Shown: in pieces, positions 43,001-48,955 of the stretch
Layout of the letters: each line of letters begins with the position of its first letter
Numbering within the stretch: the stretch's first letter is position 1
NCBI GenBank assembly: GCA_013399015.1
Contig: VWZX01005643.1
Span: 539,711-603,710, forward strand
Origin: Galbula dea
Taxonomy: Eukaryota > Chordata > Aves > Piciformes > Galbulidae
DNA: 64,000 bases
Direction: 5' to 3'
Notes under the pieces: generated by a model
Database searches by the model: none
What the model was told of the DNA's origin: nothing
Seen by the model: only the letters and a program-made list of their open reading frames with translations
Translations under genes and position numbers: made by a program

Positions 43001-44013
43001 ACTTTACCAGACCAAGGACAGGTACAAGAAGCCCCAGTGGTTATTCTGTCAAGTCCTTTCCAACATCTGGGTCACAACACCTCCAAGTGAGGAGGAACAC
43101 CAAGGACAGGAGCAGCATTGGCTCTGCCCCAGCAGACCAGGACATCAGCACCACATTGGGAAGCTGGTGGGATCTTGCCCTCATGCCAGTGGCATTACAA
43201 AGAAGAAGCTCAGGTGGCACCAGGACATCCAAGCTCCTCATACTTGTTGGCAGAGCGAGGGGAAAGGTCTCAACATCTCGCTGGGAGAGGTGTTCTCGCT
43301 GGGAGAACCTCTGCTATCTCTCCCCTCTCCTTGTTGGGTCTAGTCTTTGGGAGCCAGCGGGGAGAGAGCACCCAAGGTGAGAGGAAAGGACTGTTGCATT
43401 TTCTGGATGAAGAGGAAAGAAACCTGAAACCTTAGAGGAAACCCATGCAGAAGTTTAGAGGGAAGGTTGGCAGGGAGGGAACCGAGGAGAAATAGCTCCT
43501 CCGGGGGTGGAGAATAACATAAAACAACAGGAATAACCAAAAAAGCTGGAAGGAAGAGGCAAAAAGGTAGGGAGATGAAGGGCAAGGACGCTGCAGAAAG
43601 AAAGAGGGACAGGGAAACTGTGAAGAGTCCCAGGAAGGAACCAGCAAGGAGAAGGTGTGCGGACAAAGAGCAGCCGGGACGCGGGGAACAGGAATCCGGC
43701 AGGGGAAAGGAAGAAAGAAAGACGAGGAGCGGAGCCTCCTTACCTGCAGGTAGGGCTGCCCCTTCTCCACACCCCCCACCACGATGTCCGCCGAGGCCAT
43801 GCCGCCGCCGGCCGAGAGCCCGAAGCCCACGTAGCCGCGGGTGCGCACCTCGAGGCGGAAGGCCAGGGAGCTGCCGCCGCGGCGGCCCCAGAGCAGGCGG
43901 TAAGCGGCGGCCCCGTCCAGCACCGCGCTGTGCGGGTATCTCCGCGGGGGCTCGGCAGCGCCGGCATACAGCATCCCGGCCAGCACCAGCGCCCAGGGGC
44001 GCAGCCGCCGCAT
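853..44013 (-). CDS. MOXD1: MOXD1, DBH-like monooxygenase 1 (11 exons, 3' end missing)
   Basis: Spliced coding region, join of 44013-43744, 32116-31970, 30643-30476, 30351-30268, 14833-14654, 12268-12166, 11512-11346, 10090-9899, 6542-6483, 4494-4352, 1021-853: 561 codons against about 613 in human MOXD1. The family is copper type II ascorbate-dependent monooxygenase, with DBH and PHM as relatives; the natural substrate of MOXD1 is not established, and the mammalian protein is reported in the endoplasmic reticulum. Visible order: signal peptide (residues 1 to about 20), DOMON domain (about 27-140), N-terminal copper domain (about 190-310) with H237/H238 in VHHILLY and H309 in EVHYDNP, C-terminal copper domain (about 330-485) with H391/H393 in LLHAHLAG and M466 in NEMC. 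All copper ligands expected from PHM/DBH are present, so an active enzyme is plausible. Sequons at N116, N249, N478 and N519. No frameshift or internal stop is seen. The stop codon and last exon are outside the window. From memory, the chick orthologue was described as DBHR in neural crest. Confidence 0.96.
1022..4351 (-). other. MOXD1: MOXD1 intron 10 (GC-AG)
   Basis: 3330 bp, AT-rich, donor GCAAGT and acceptor TTTCTTTAG. It holds a small AAAT microsatellite at 4151-4170 close to the donor. The short ORFs inside have no recognisable homology. Confidence 0.85.
4151..4170. repeat. AAAT microsatellite
   Basis: Four to five AAAT units in MOXD1 intron 10. Confidence 0.8.
4352..4494 (-). CDS. MOXD1: MOXD1 exon 10: CuM methionine ligand; GC splice donor
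   Basis: Codes residues 458-504 plus two bases of codon 505 (143 bp). Residues read GGLSTRNEMCLSYLLYYP, NLTRCASIPDIMEQLHF and EIYRPV. M466 in NEMC corresponds to the methionine that completes the CuM site in PHM. Sequon at N478 (NLT). The acceptor is TTTTCAG. The only donor that keeps frame with exon 11 is AG followed by GCAAGT, a GC-AG type donor with otherwise ideal consensus. A GT five bases further in would shift the frame. Confidence 0.94.
4495..6482 (-). other. MOXD1: MOXD1 intron 9
   Basis: 1988 bp. The part at about 5160-5990 is richer in G+C than its surroundings and has few stop codons on either strand, with overlapping ORFs of 60-105 codons. None resembles a known protein. A 35-bp tandem duplication lies at 6306-6375. 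Confidence 0.8.
6306..6375. repeat. 35-bp tandem duplication
   Basis: Two adjacent 35-bp units (6306-6340 and 6341-6375) each start AGATACAT and end AATTACAT. They match at 31 of 35 positions, and all four differences are transitions. Located in intron 9, about 110 bp from exon 9. Confidence 0.85.
6483..6542 (-). CDS. MOXD1: MOXD1 exon 9 (60 bp)
   Basis: Codes residues 438-457, GDNLITECHYSTVDRIRMTW, a short phase 0-0 exon inside the C-terminal copper domain. The acceptor is CTTTCAG and the donor GTAAGA. Human MOXD1 has the same 20-residue segment with a few changes. Skipping this exon would keep the frame, so an in-frame splice form is possible, though nothing here shows one. Confidence 0.95.
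7295..7955 (-). mobile_element. CR1 LINE, 3' end with RT C-terminal remnant
   Basis: In plus-strand reading it starts with the inverted CR1 tail (TAGAATCATAGAATCA), continues through the 3' UTR, and ends in the C-terminal reverse transcriptase region. Minus-strand translation of 7677-7955 includes ERDLGVLVDEKLN, CIKRSVAGRWREVILPLYSAL and LRPHLEYCVQFWSPY, typical of the LINE RT end. Compared with the copy at 16271 it lacks about 36-40 bp near 7593 and has further indels, so the frame is broken. It is 5' truncated, as most CR1 insertions are. Sense orientation with MOXD1. Confidence 0.95.
9221..9637 (+). other. Unrecognised 138-codon ORF in MOXD1 intron 8
   Basis: Open frame antisense to MOXD1, Met to stop. 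The N-terminal third has a hydrophobic stretch (LLFYGIIVVGMFLEV) after a basic, Ser-rich start. A second hydrophobic stretch lies at about residues 96-111 (GVLLGSSVVLFPFFSW). I recognise no family. In AT-rich DNA this length is uncommon but can occur by chance in 64 kb. No splice or promoter evidence supports it. I would not call it a gene. Confidence 0.12.
9899..10090 (-). CDS. MOXD1: MOXD1 exon 8: CuM copper-binding His-X-His
   Basis: Codes residues 374-437 (64 codons), from ALGAERPAGIHVFAVLLHAH to EERTILP. H391 and H393 in LLHAHLAG match the His-X-His pair that binds the catalytic CuM copper in PHM and DBH. The block AYDEEFDFNFQEFQYL is strongly conserved in MOXD1. The acceptor is ATGACCAG and the donor GTAGGA, both phase 0. 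Confidence 0.97.
10091..11345 (-). other. MOXD1: MOXD1 intron 7
   Basis: 1255 bp of AT-rich DNA; no repeat or ORF of interest seen. Confidence 0.85.
11346..11512 (-). CDS. MOXD1: MOXD1 exon 7: junction of the two copper domains
   Basis: Codes the end of Gly318 and residues 319-373 (167 bp). Residues include LIDNSGLRLIYTP, KYDAGVIEAGLWVSLFH, IPPGMPEF and EGHCTRECLQE. The acceptor is TTGTTGCAG and the donor GTATGT, which ends on a whole codon. The segment starts the C-terminal copper domain, and the two cysteines in GHCTREC are conserved in mammalian MOXD1. Confidence 0.96.
11513..12165 (-). other. MOXD1: MOXD1 intron 6
   Basis: 653 bp. Contains a small 20-bp tandem duplication at 11852-11891 (units starting AATACAAGAAAATGAT) and otherwise nothing recognised. 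Confidence 0.85.
11852..11891. repeat. 20-bp tandem duplication
   Basis: Two adjacent units sharing AATACAAGAAAATGAT, differing only near their ends. Confidence 0.75.
12166..12268 (-). CDS. MOXD1: MOXD1 exon 6: third CuH histidine
   Basis: Codes residues 284-317 plus the first base of codon 318 (103 bp). Residues read GFTYPPHVGLSIGT and LMEVHYDNPSYTE; H309 in EVHYDNP is the third CuH ligand expected from the family. The acceptor is TTTCCAG. The donor is GTTTGT, weaker than the others, and leaves phase 1. The split Gly codon is completed by exon 7. Confidence 0.95.
12519..12597 (+). mobile_element. CR1 LINE 3' tail fragment, degenerate
   Basis: Resembles the CR1 3' end: GGAGGCTGGACTAGA, then CTTCAAACCTACATCATC and a decayed ATTCTATG tail (TGTAATCTTATGATT). 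Antisense to MOXD1. Confidence 0.65.
12851..12965 (-). mobile_element. CR1 LINE 3' tail fragment
   Basis: Inverted CR1 tail (ATCATAGCATGACAGAATGG) followed by GGGGTTGGAAGGGACTCTAA and the 3' UTR segment ending AGGTTGCCCAGGA. Diverged, hence older than the copies at 7295 and 16271. Confidence 0.85.
14654..14833 (-). CDS. MOXD1: MOXD1 exon 5: CuH copper-binding His-His pair
   Basis: Codes residues 224-283 (60 codons), from VEPLIQKGHE to FAWAIGGE. It holds the adjacent histidines H237 and H238 in VHHILLYQC, which by analogy with PHM and DBH bind the CuH copper that takes electrons from ascorbate. C244, C259 and C271 are family disulfide positions; sequon at N249 (NDS). The acceptor is ATGGACAG and the donor GTAGGA, both phase 0. 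A 15.4 kb intron separates it from exon 4. Confidence 0.97.
16271..16780 (-). mobile_element. CR1 LINE, 3' end with ORF2 C-terminus
   Basis: Nearly identical to the copy at 7295 over the shared part; for about 180 bp after the tail I count only one difference. Minus-strand ORF 16352-16693 (113 codons) reads through the C-terminal end of CR1 ORF2, with LRELGLFSLEKRRLPGDL, GNGCKLEEGRFRLDLRRKLF and RQWNRLP, so this part is still open. 5' truncated. Sense with MOXD1. Low divergence suggests recent CR1 activity. Confidence 0.96.
17921..18159 (+). mobile_element. CR1 LINE 3' end fragment
   Basis: Reads GGGAGGGTCAAGTTGGATAT, CCAAGCTGCCCAGGGAAGTG, GGAGTCACCATCCC and ends GTGATTCTATGATTG. A different subfamily from the 7295/16271 pair. 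Antisense to MOXD1. Confidence 0.93.
18749..18832 (-). mobile_element. CR1 LINE internal fragment, short
   Basis: Segment matching the CR1 part that codes the LFSLEKRR region: CCTCTTCTCCAGGCTAACCA then CAGTTCCCTCAGCTGCTCCT. No tail remains. Confidence 0.75.
21098..21253 (-). mobile_element. CR1 LINE 3' end fragment
   Basis: Inverted tail (TCACAGAATCATTAAGGATG), then ACCTCTAAGATCATCAAGTC and ACTTCACCACTTCCCTGGGC. Same subfamily style as the copies at 26531 and 29053. Confidence 0.9.
26531..26921 (+). mobile_element. CR1 LINE 3' end
   Basis: Starts in the ORF2 C-terminal region (GAGGAGCAGCTGAGGGAATT), runs through GTGCCAGGGGAGGTTCAGGT and CCAAGCTGCCCAGGGAAGTG, and ends GTGATTCTATG. Antisense to MOXD1; forms an inverted pair with 29053-29430. 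Confidence 0.93.
29053..29862 (-). mobile_element. CR1 LINE, 3' end with RT remnant
   Basis: Inverted tail CATAGAATCC, 3' UTR, then the reverse transcriptase end. Minus-strand translation around 29577-29855 has LDRWAEAKGMRFNKAKCQVL and HLGHNNHMQ, a known CR1 RT signature, followed by frame changes and stops. About 810 bp long. Sense with MOXD1. Confidence 0.95.
30268..30351 (-). CDS. MOXD1: MOXD1 exon 4: start of first copper domain
   Basis: Codes residues 196-223 (28 codons), with DTTYWCQMFKIP near the start and EKHHVIK at the end. The exon is too short to stand out as an open frame; it was found by looking for the expected TTYWCQMF segment on the minus strand. The acceptor is TAAGACAG and the donor GTGAGC, both phase 0. 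The Tyr-Trp-Cys motif is a hallmark of the N-terminal Cu2-monooxygenase domain. C207 probably forms a disulfide, by family analogy. Confidence 0.95.
30352..30475 (-). other. MOXD1: MOXD1 intron 3 (124 bp)
   Basis: Donor GTAAGT, acceptor GACAG. Near the lower size range for vertebrate introns. Confidence 0.95.
30476..30643 (-). CDS. MOXD1: MOXD1 exon 3: DOMON to copper-domain linker
   Basis: Codes residues 140-195 (56 codons), from ESTVRVIWAYHH to LPYFDLTNKD. The acceptor is TTTTCAG and the donor GTAAGT, both phase 0. The motif RGTKSLRLLNPEK is typical of MOXD1 and joins the DOMON module to the first copper domain. Intron 3, which follows, is only 124 bp. Confidence 0.96.
30644..31969 (-). 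other. MOXD1: MOXD1 intron 2
   Basis: 1326 bp of AT-rich DNA; no repeat or coding match seen. Confidence 0.85.
31970..32116 (-). CDS. MOXD1: MOXD1 exon 2: rest of DOMON domain
   Basis: Codes residues 91-139 (49 codons), starting DYFTDENR and ending CDMNDKSIT. The acceptor is a T-rich tract ending CAACAG and the donor is GTAAGA; both ends are phase 0. It contains an N-glycosylation sequon at N116 (NST) and a cysteine at 131. The exon does not start with Met, and the minus-strand frame was read directly from the sequence. It matches mammalian MOXD1 at most positions. Confidence 0.95.
32636..32662 (+). other. Potential G-quadruplex in MOXD1 intron 1
   Basis: Four G runs (3,4,4,4) with loops TT, TTAGGTT and TTT fit the G3+N1-7 rule. 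The sequence resembles a telomere repeat but is not a (TTAGGG)n array. The G-rich strand is the MOXD1 template strand. Confidence 0.6.
39690..39752. repeat. Purine-rich low-complexity tract
   Basis: Almost only A and G on the plus strand for about 60 bp, with few interruptions. Confidence 0.75.
41975..42118 (+). mobile_element. Possible old CR1 fragment
   Basis: Reads CTACCAAGGGAAGTGGCAGG then TCCATCACTGGATGTCTTTA, similar to the CR1 segment GGGAAGTGGTGGAGTCACCATCCC. No tail. Similarity is weak, and it could be chance. Confidence 0.35.
43277..43312. repeat. 18-bp tandem duplication
   Basis: Two units start CTCGCTGGGAGA, at 43277 and 43295, in intron 1 close to the CpG island. Confidence 0.75.
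43744..44013 (-). CDS. MOXD1: MOXD1 exon 1: signal peptide and start of DOMON domain
   Basis: Codes residues 1-90. The start ATG has A at -3, which is a good initiation context, and it opens a hydrophobic leader (WALVLAGMLYAGAA) that fits a signal peptide. The DOMON part shows FRLEVRTRGYVGFGLS and MASADIVVGG, which match vertebrate MOXD1 closely. The exon ends in PYLQ, followed by donor GTAAGG, phase 0. It is very GC-rich because it lies in the CpG island, so several other frames are also open across it; only this frame matches a known protein. The ORF runs on to 43432 into intron 1, but that extension has no homology. Confidence 0.95.
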
Positions 44014-44067
44014 CCTCCCGCGGATGCCTCACGTATCCCTGCCGGTGCCCGTGCCCCGCCGAACTGC

Positions 44068-44102
44068 ACTCTCACTCTCTCTCTCTCTCTCCCTCTGTGT
44101 GT
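44068..44102. repeat. CT/GA microsatellite just upstream of MOXD1 start
   Basis: A run of CT dinucleotides with a short TGTGTGTG end. On the MOXD1 strand it reads as CACACACA followed by GAGAGAGA, about 60-90 bp before the ATG, so it is in the core promoter or the 5' UTR. Confidence 0.9.
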
Positions 44103-44106
44103 GGAA

Positions 44107-44126
44107 GGGAGAAGGGGGGGAACGGG
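44107..44126 (+). other. Potential G-quadruplex in MOXD1 promoter
   Basis: Pattern GGG-AGAA-GGG-G-GGG-AAC-GGG, which meets the usual four-run rule with short loops. The G-rich strand is the template strand for MOXD1. It lies right next to the CT/GA tract. Confidence 0.55.
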
Positions 44127-45851
44127 TGCCGAGGTCACCCCGCCCCCGGCTGCGGGCGGCACCGTACCGGCCAGCCCCGTCGGGGCAGAGCGCCCTCGGC
44201 AGTCGCTTTGTTCGCTTCCCAGCCCTGGCCCCGGAGGATGCTCCCAACCCCCTCCCCGTGCCGCCCCGGCGGGACAGGATCGGAGTCGAGCCTCTGCTGA
44301 GCCGGTAGCACCTGCCCGTGCGCTCGCTGCGGGGATTCCCTGGGGAGAATTGGAATTAAGGAGGGAAAAATCTGCCTCCTGACGTGGGGAAGCGGAGAGG
44401 AGGAGGCGACGGATGGGGCTCCCCGGCTGCTCGCTGGAGAACCTGCTTCCCCCGCCTCTCCCTGCCCCGGCTGCAGGAGCGCTTTAACTCCGGTGGGAGG
44501 AAGCCCCGAGGTAAAGGAACCCTTTGCAGCTCCCAGTCGCTTCTTCACGGGTGCCGCGGATGGAAGGATGGAGAGATCCGCCGTCGGGAGAGTTATTTTT
44601 GCTCCGTAAATGGAAAACCAGAGTGATTTGCTCTCCAAAAGCACAGCTCCAAACCCCACTCGTGTCCCCCGACAGCCCTCCACCCGTCTCCAGTTCCACC
44701 ATCACCATCAGTCTCTGGTACACCCTGAACAGGAGCTGTATCCGCTCCATGCACTGCTTTCTCCACTGCCATTCCTTTAGGGAAGTAAAGGTCAGAAAGG
44801 TGTTTGGGGGCAAATGTTCCCCAGATCCCTGCAAATCTCGATGTAAAGATAAAAAGAAAAAAAAAAAAACCACAAAGACAGCATAAGACCCAAAATGGGA
44901 AAGTCATGGTCCACAAGAAATCACACTGGCCTTGGAAAACTCCAAGCAATAGAAAAATTAGTTTTAAAGTGAAGTGTGATGCTGTTTGAGTTGTGTTTTG
45001 TTCGTGTTTAAACGAAAGAGAAATAGCCTAGGGCTCCATCAAAATGAAACATTAATTTTGTGAAAACCAACCAAACCAGTACATAGGGGAAATCAGCAAT
45101 GTTGCTTTTTCAGGCTTTTGCATGAAAATATTTCACAAATGTCACTGGGGCTTCCAGAATATCACCACCTACTGCAATGTGAGGAATACATCAAATCAAA
45201 AAAAAACTTAAAAAAAAAAGCTTTCAAAATTATAAGCACCAAAAATTACTTGCACCTAAAACATCATAACAAAAGAGAGAAAACCAATAATTATATAGTA
45301 GTGAAATGAACATAATTTTTAAAGGGAATAGATTGGTGTGACCTCTCTTTCAATAACAGCTGCAGCTTCAAAGATACAAAAACTCAGATGACTGACAGAA
45401 AATTATGAGATGTTGAGTGTTCAGATTCTCCTCTAAAAAATTGCTAACACCTACAAGTAGGTGGGGGCTGATTTAAGGGAAAATTGCAAGTGCGCGATAC
45501 CTCTTCAAGGCCAAAGGTGTGACCTCAGCCCTCAGCTGAGGGGACATACCCTTTGTAAAACTGTGTGTTAAAGAAGGGTCTTTAGGCTGCTTACAAAAGA
45601 ATATGCCCATGTTTTCTGGGGGCAGGGTCAAAGAAGAGAATGAAAGAAGTTTCTTGACATAAGCTTTTTTCTTCATTTTCTTCTCAGACTGTATACTATG
45701 TTCGTACCTAATGGAAGCTCTGAGATAGTTTCAGTCATGTTGACATGACAAACTCATACAACATCTTCACTCTCTGCAAAACTATTGAATTACACATCTG
45801 GAAGGAGAATTGCTGCCTTTCAGCCACAACAGTAGTCAGTGAAGTGCTTCC

Positions 45852-46314
45852 TATAGAATCACAGAACATCCCGAGTCGGAAGGGATTCACAAGGATCATT
45901 CAGTCCAACTCCTGTCTTTGCACAGGACAATCCCCAAAATCACCCCATGTGTCTAAAAACATTGTCCAGATGTTTCTTGAATTCTGTCAGGCTTGTGACT
46001 ACTTCCCTGAGGAGCCTGGTCCAGGCTTGACCACCCTCCGGGTGAAGAACCTTTCCCTAATATCCAACCTAGACTTCTGGTACAGCTTCACACTGTTCCC
46101 TTTGGTCCTATTGCTAGTCACCAAAGAGAAAAGATCAGCTCCTGCCCCTCTGCTTCCTCTCATGAGGAAGCAATAGACCATGATGAGATTTCCCCTCAGC
46201 ATCCTTTTCTCCAGGCTGAACAAACCAAGTGACTTCAGTTGTTCCTCATATGGCTTCCCCTCTGGACCCTTCACTGTCTTCATGGCCCTCTTCTGAATGC
46301 TGTCCAACAGCTTG
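45852..46314 (-). mobile_element. CR1 LINE, 3' end with ORF2 C-terminus
   Basis: Inverted tail (TATAGAATCACAGAACATCC) with GAGTCGGAAGGGATTCACAA, then the ORF2 end. Minus-strand ORF 45999-46307 has IQKRAMKTVKG, LKSLGLFSLEKRMLRGNLIM and TKGNSVKLYQKSRLDIRERF. A different subfamily from the intronic copies. Confidence 0.93.
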
Positions 46315-48298
46315 GGAACACACAGGGAGACATGGGGACATTAGGACATGATGGGGGTGGGATATAGGAAGATGGAGGGGATAACACTAGGGCATGTTCT
46401 CAGCCCATCACAGGATGCACACAGAGCAGAACCAGTGGTGGCACAGCAGATCAAAGCTGGCCTATTCCTGGCTGCCCAGTCAGATGGGACAGCTGCTGCC
46501 ACAAGGGAAGCAGAACTGGAGGTAGGATTGCACCACAAGCCATGCCCCTCTCTGCACAGAAACGTGGGCTACACCTCCTGCACCTCTGTGCAACTCCCTG
46601 CTCCTCTTACAGTAAACAGGCACAGACAAAGAACTGAAAAACAAGCTCCAATGAACCCAAACTTGGGGTTAGCTGAGATGATTCCAGTAATTCAGCCAAA
46701 AACCAAGACAGCAGGATCATCTATTGATGACTTGGACAAAGTTTAGTATCCCAGAAAAGCCTGTTATAGCAGGTCTGGTAAAAGTGGTAACCCTCAGAGG
46801 AAACAGTCTGGTATTTCTGATGAGCTGCAGGGCCCTTGAAGGCTGGACATCCCTCCACAGCCCAGCATGGGAGTGTCCTCTACTGGCAGAGCCTGTGGCC
46901 AGGGCATCCTTATTCCATAGCTCTGGAACTAAACCCAGATTGCTCCTGGGCTGTATTTTCTTTTGTGGAGGAAAATGACATTTTGGAGGCTGAGAGCTGG
47001 AATGGAAACAATACTCAAGCACTTGAAATCTCCTGTGGGATTGAATGATCTCCCTGCACAGCTGGAAGGTCAGTCTGCTGCTTCTCAGCAGCTCTGAAGT
47101 CCTTATGCCCAAAGTCACTCTATAGCAAAACCTGTCTTCCAGCAATGGAACTGTACCCAGGAGCACAGCTCACCCCATCACTCTGGCCATGTTTATGCTA
47201 GTAAAAGTGCAGGAATAGCAGCCCTATTGCTTTCCAATCTCCAGCAGATATTTTTCCATTAAAACAAACCATCCAAACTGTTTTGGAGAGCTGCACACTT
47301 GATCTACAGCTACTGTGACAAACCCAACCTTTTTCAGCTTGCTGTTATTTATAATCCCAAGAACAATACTCATGGAGTAAAACTTTCCTAGCAGAGTTAG
47401 AAGAGGCACATTGTGGGCAGAGTAGCACAATTCCCAAAACTCACATTAAGAGACATTAATGACTTCACCAAAATTTTTCTGCATCATTAGGAGACCAAAT
47501 ATATGAAGAAAACAAGGTCTAAATCTGAGCCTAGTCCTAGAAGTAGTGCTGCAGGCAGGAGCACAGAGATATATGCAGTTACCACCTTCTCCTGGCTGAA
47601 CTCAGTCCCACCACTTGCTTCTCTTCTTGAGAAGGGCAATCACCTAACCAAGCACAGAAAGGATTAGCAAGTGGTTTTTCTTTTGAAAATCTCTGTTCCT
47701 AAAGATCATTTTGCCAATTGCTCCCTCACACCACTGCACAGCACAGTTCATACACTAAAGTATCAACTAAAAATGACATTTTCTTGTTCATGTCACAGAT
47801 GTGTGTGTGGGGAAGAAAAAAAAAAAACATAAGGTCTATAAAACATTAAAACTTACTAAAAACACAGACATCTTTTGATACAAACCCATGCACTTGGTTG
47901 TAAGAGACACTTCACCTGTCAATTCCCAAAACCATAAGGAAAGAAAGGAGATGGCACAGTTGAAGCAACAACCTGTGACTATCCAGAAGAAAGCTGGCCC
48001 TCAGCTAGTGAGCTAATTAAGCTAAGAAACAAAAGTGGTTTTTAAATCACTTGGAGACAACAGTGACACCAGGTTTCATCCAGAGGAACAACATGGCTGT
48101 CTCCCTCAAACACATCACTTACTTAAAACCACTCCTGCAGCAGACATTCCTTGTCTAATGAGTACAGAAACATGTGAAACCATCTGCCTAATGACCTTCT
48201 CAGCTCCTGCAAGAAAATGCATGCAAATGCATTATACACAAGCATGGCACCAAGTACCTGTGAGCAATTTTGTGGAGAACAGCACCTGGTAATTACTG

Positions 48299-48416
48299 TA
48301 AAAAACCCAAACAAACAAACAAAAACCAAAACCAAACACACAAAAAAACCTCAAACAAAAAAAAACACCTCTCCACAAAACAAAAAAAGCCAAAAGCCTG
48401 CTATGAAACCTATGCA
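48299..48416. repeat. A-rich (CAAA/CAAAA) low-complexity tract
   Basis: Over 100 bp of mostly A and C on the plus strand, with CAAACAAACAAACA units. It gives rise to the Lys/Asn/Thr-rich ORF at 48217-48435, which is not a real protein. Confidence 0.85.
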
Positions 48417-48458
48417 AAAAGCATTTAAATATTAAATTGGGTATGCCCTTTTCCATGG

Positions 48459-48955
48459 GTCAGGGCTGAGCTGACCACTAGACAAGTGACAGTTGCTCTC
48501 TGTTACCACTCTCCCTTCTTAAAGGGGAAGAGAAAAGGAATAAGGGAGAGAGACTTGTGTATTGGAAAAGAAAATTAAAACTACTTTCATGAAAATAATG
48601 ACAATAAAATGAAATATATACACAAATATACAAAACCAATATTGAACCCAACCCCCTTGATGGTAATTACATTACTGCCACCACAGATGCTGTAGCAGAA
48701 GTCTCAGACTGGACTCAGCAGCAGACAGGAACCAGATTTAGGAACTGGATTCTGGAACTGGGTTCAAGGACACATGGATTGAGATCAAAGGCAGAGTCCT
48801 CTTCAAATGCCACCCACTGAAGAAGAGAGATTGACCCTTGTGAACCTTCAGCTATGTACCACACATGATGTATATAGAATGGAATACCTTGTTGGACAGA
48901 TTAGGGTCACCTGAACTGTCTGCTCCTCCCCTCATTGTGTACCCCAAAGTGGTCC
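48459..48955 (+). mobile_element. ERVL-like LTR fragment (solo, 3' truncated)
   Basis: Recognised by resemblance to avian ERVL LTRs. A 5' part with GGGGAAGAGAAAAGGAATAA is followed by an A-rich block (AATAAAATGAAATATATACA), then GATGCTGTAGCAGAAGTCTC and GACTCAGCAGCAGACAGGAA. The last part has ATAGAATGGAATACCTTGTT, GGGTCACCTG and CTCCTCCCCTCATTGTGTAC. The usual LTR 3' end (CAATAA...CCAGCACA type) is not found. No internal retroviral genes are seen nearby, so this is a solo or fragmentary LTR. The family name is from memory. Confidence 0.6.

Larger units (their letters stand above)
32117..43743 (-). other. MOXD1: MOXD1 intron 1 (11.6 kb)
   Basis: Contains a G4 motif (32636-32662), a purine-rich run (39690-39752), a possible old CR1 piece (about 41975-42118) and a less AT-rich stretch with few stops on both strands (42655-43435). 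Elsewhere nothing is recognised. Confidence 0.85.
43740..44560 (-). promoter_or_regulatory. MOXD1: CpG island over MOXD1 promoter and exon 1
   Basis: The stretch is clearly richer in G+C and CpG than the AT-rich DNA on both sides, covers exon 1 and extends about 550 bp upstream of the start codon. That is the usual form of a vertebrate CpG-island promoter. I see no clear TATA box, and the transcription start cannot be fixed from sequence; the 5' UTR begins somewhere upstream of 44013. Many long ORFs on both strands here come from the lack of AT-rich stop codons. Confidence 0.8.

Noticed and set aside
43340..44032. Alternative MOXD1 start at 44032 in another frame (230 codons)
   Set aside because: That frame gives a Pro/Arg/Gly-rich product with no DOMON features; only the frame starting at 44013 matches MOXD1 and has a signal peptide.
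43575..44382. Long plus-strand ORFs (241 codons each) across exon 1
   Set aside because: They lie in the CpG island, are Arg/Pro/Ala-rich, and are antisense shadows of MOXD1 exon 1 and its promoter. Low stop density from high GC explains them.
44135..44683. 182-codon minus-strand ORF upstream of MOXD1
   Set aside because: No homology, high-GC promoter DNA, and not in frame with exon 1. It could overlap a 5' UTR but is not supported as a protein.
48217..48435. Lys/Thr/Asn-rich ORF
   Set aside because: Translation of the A-rich CAAA low-complexity tract.
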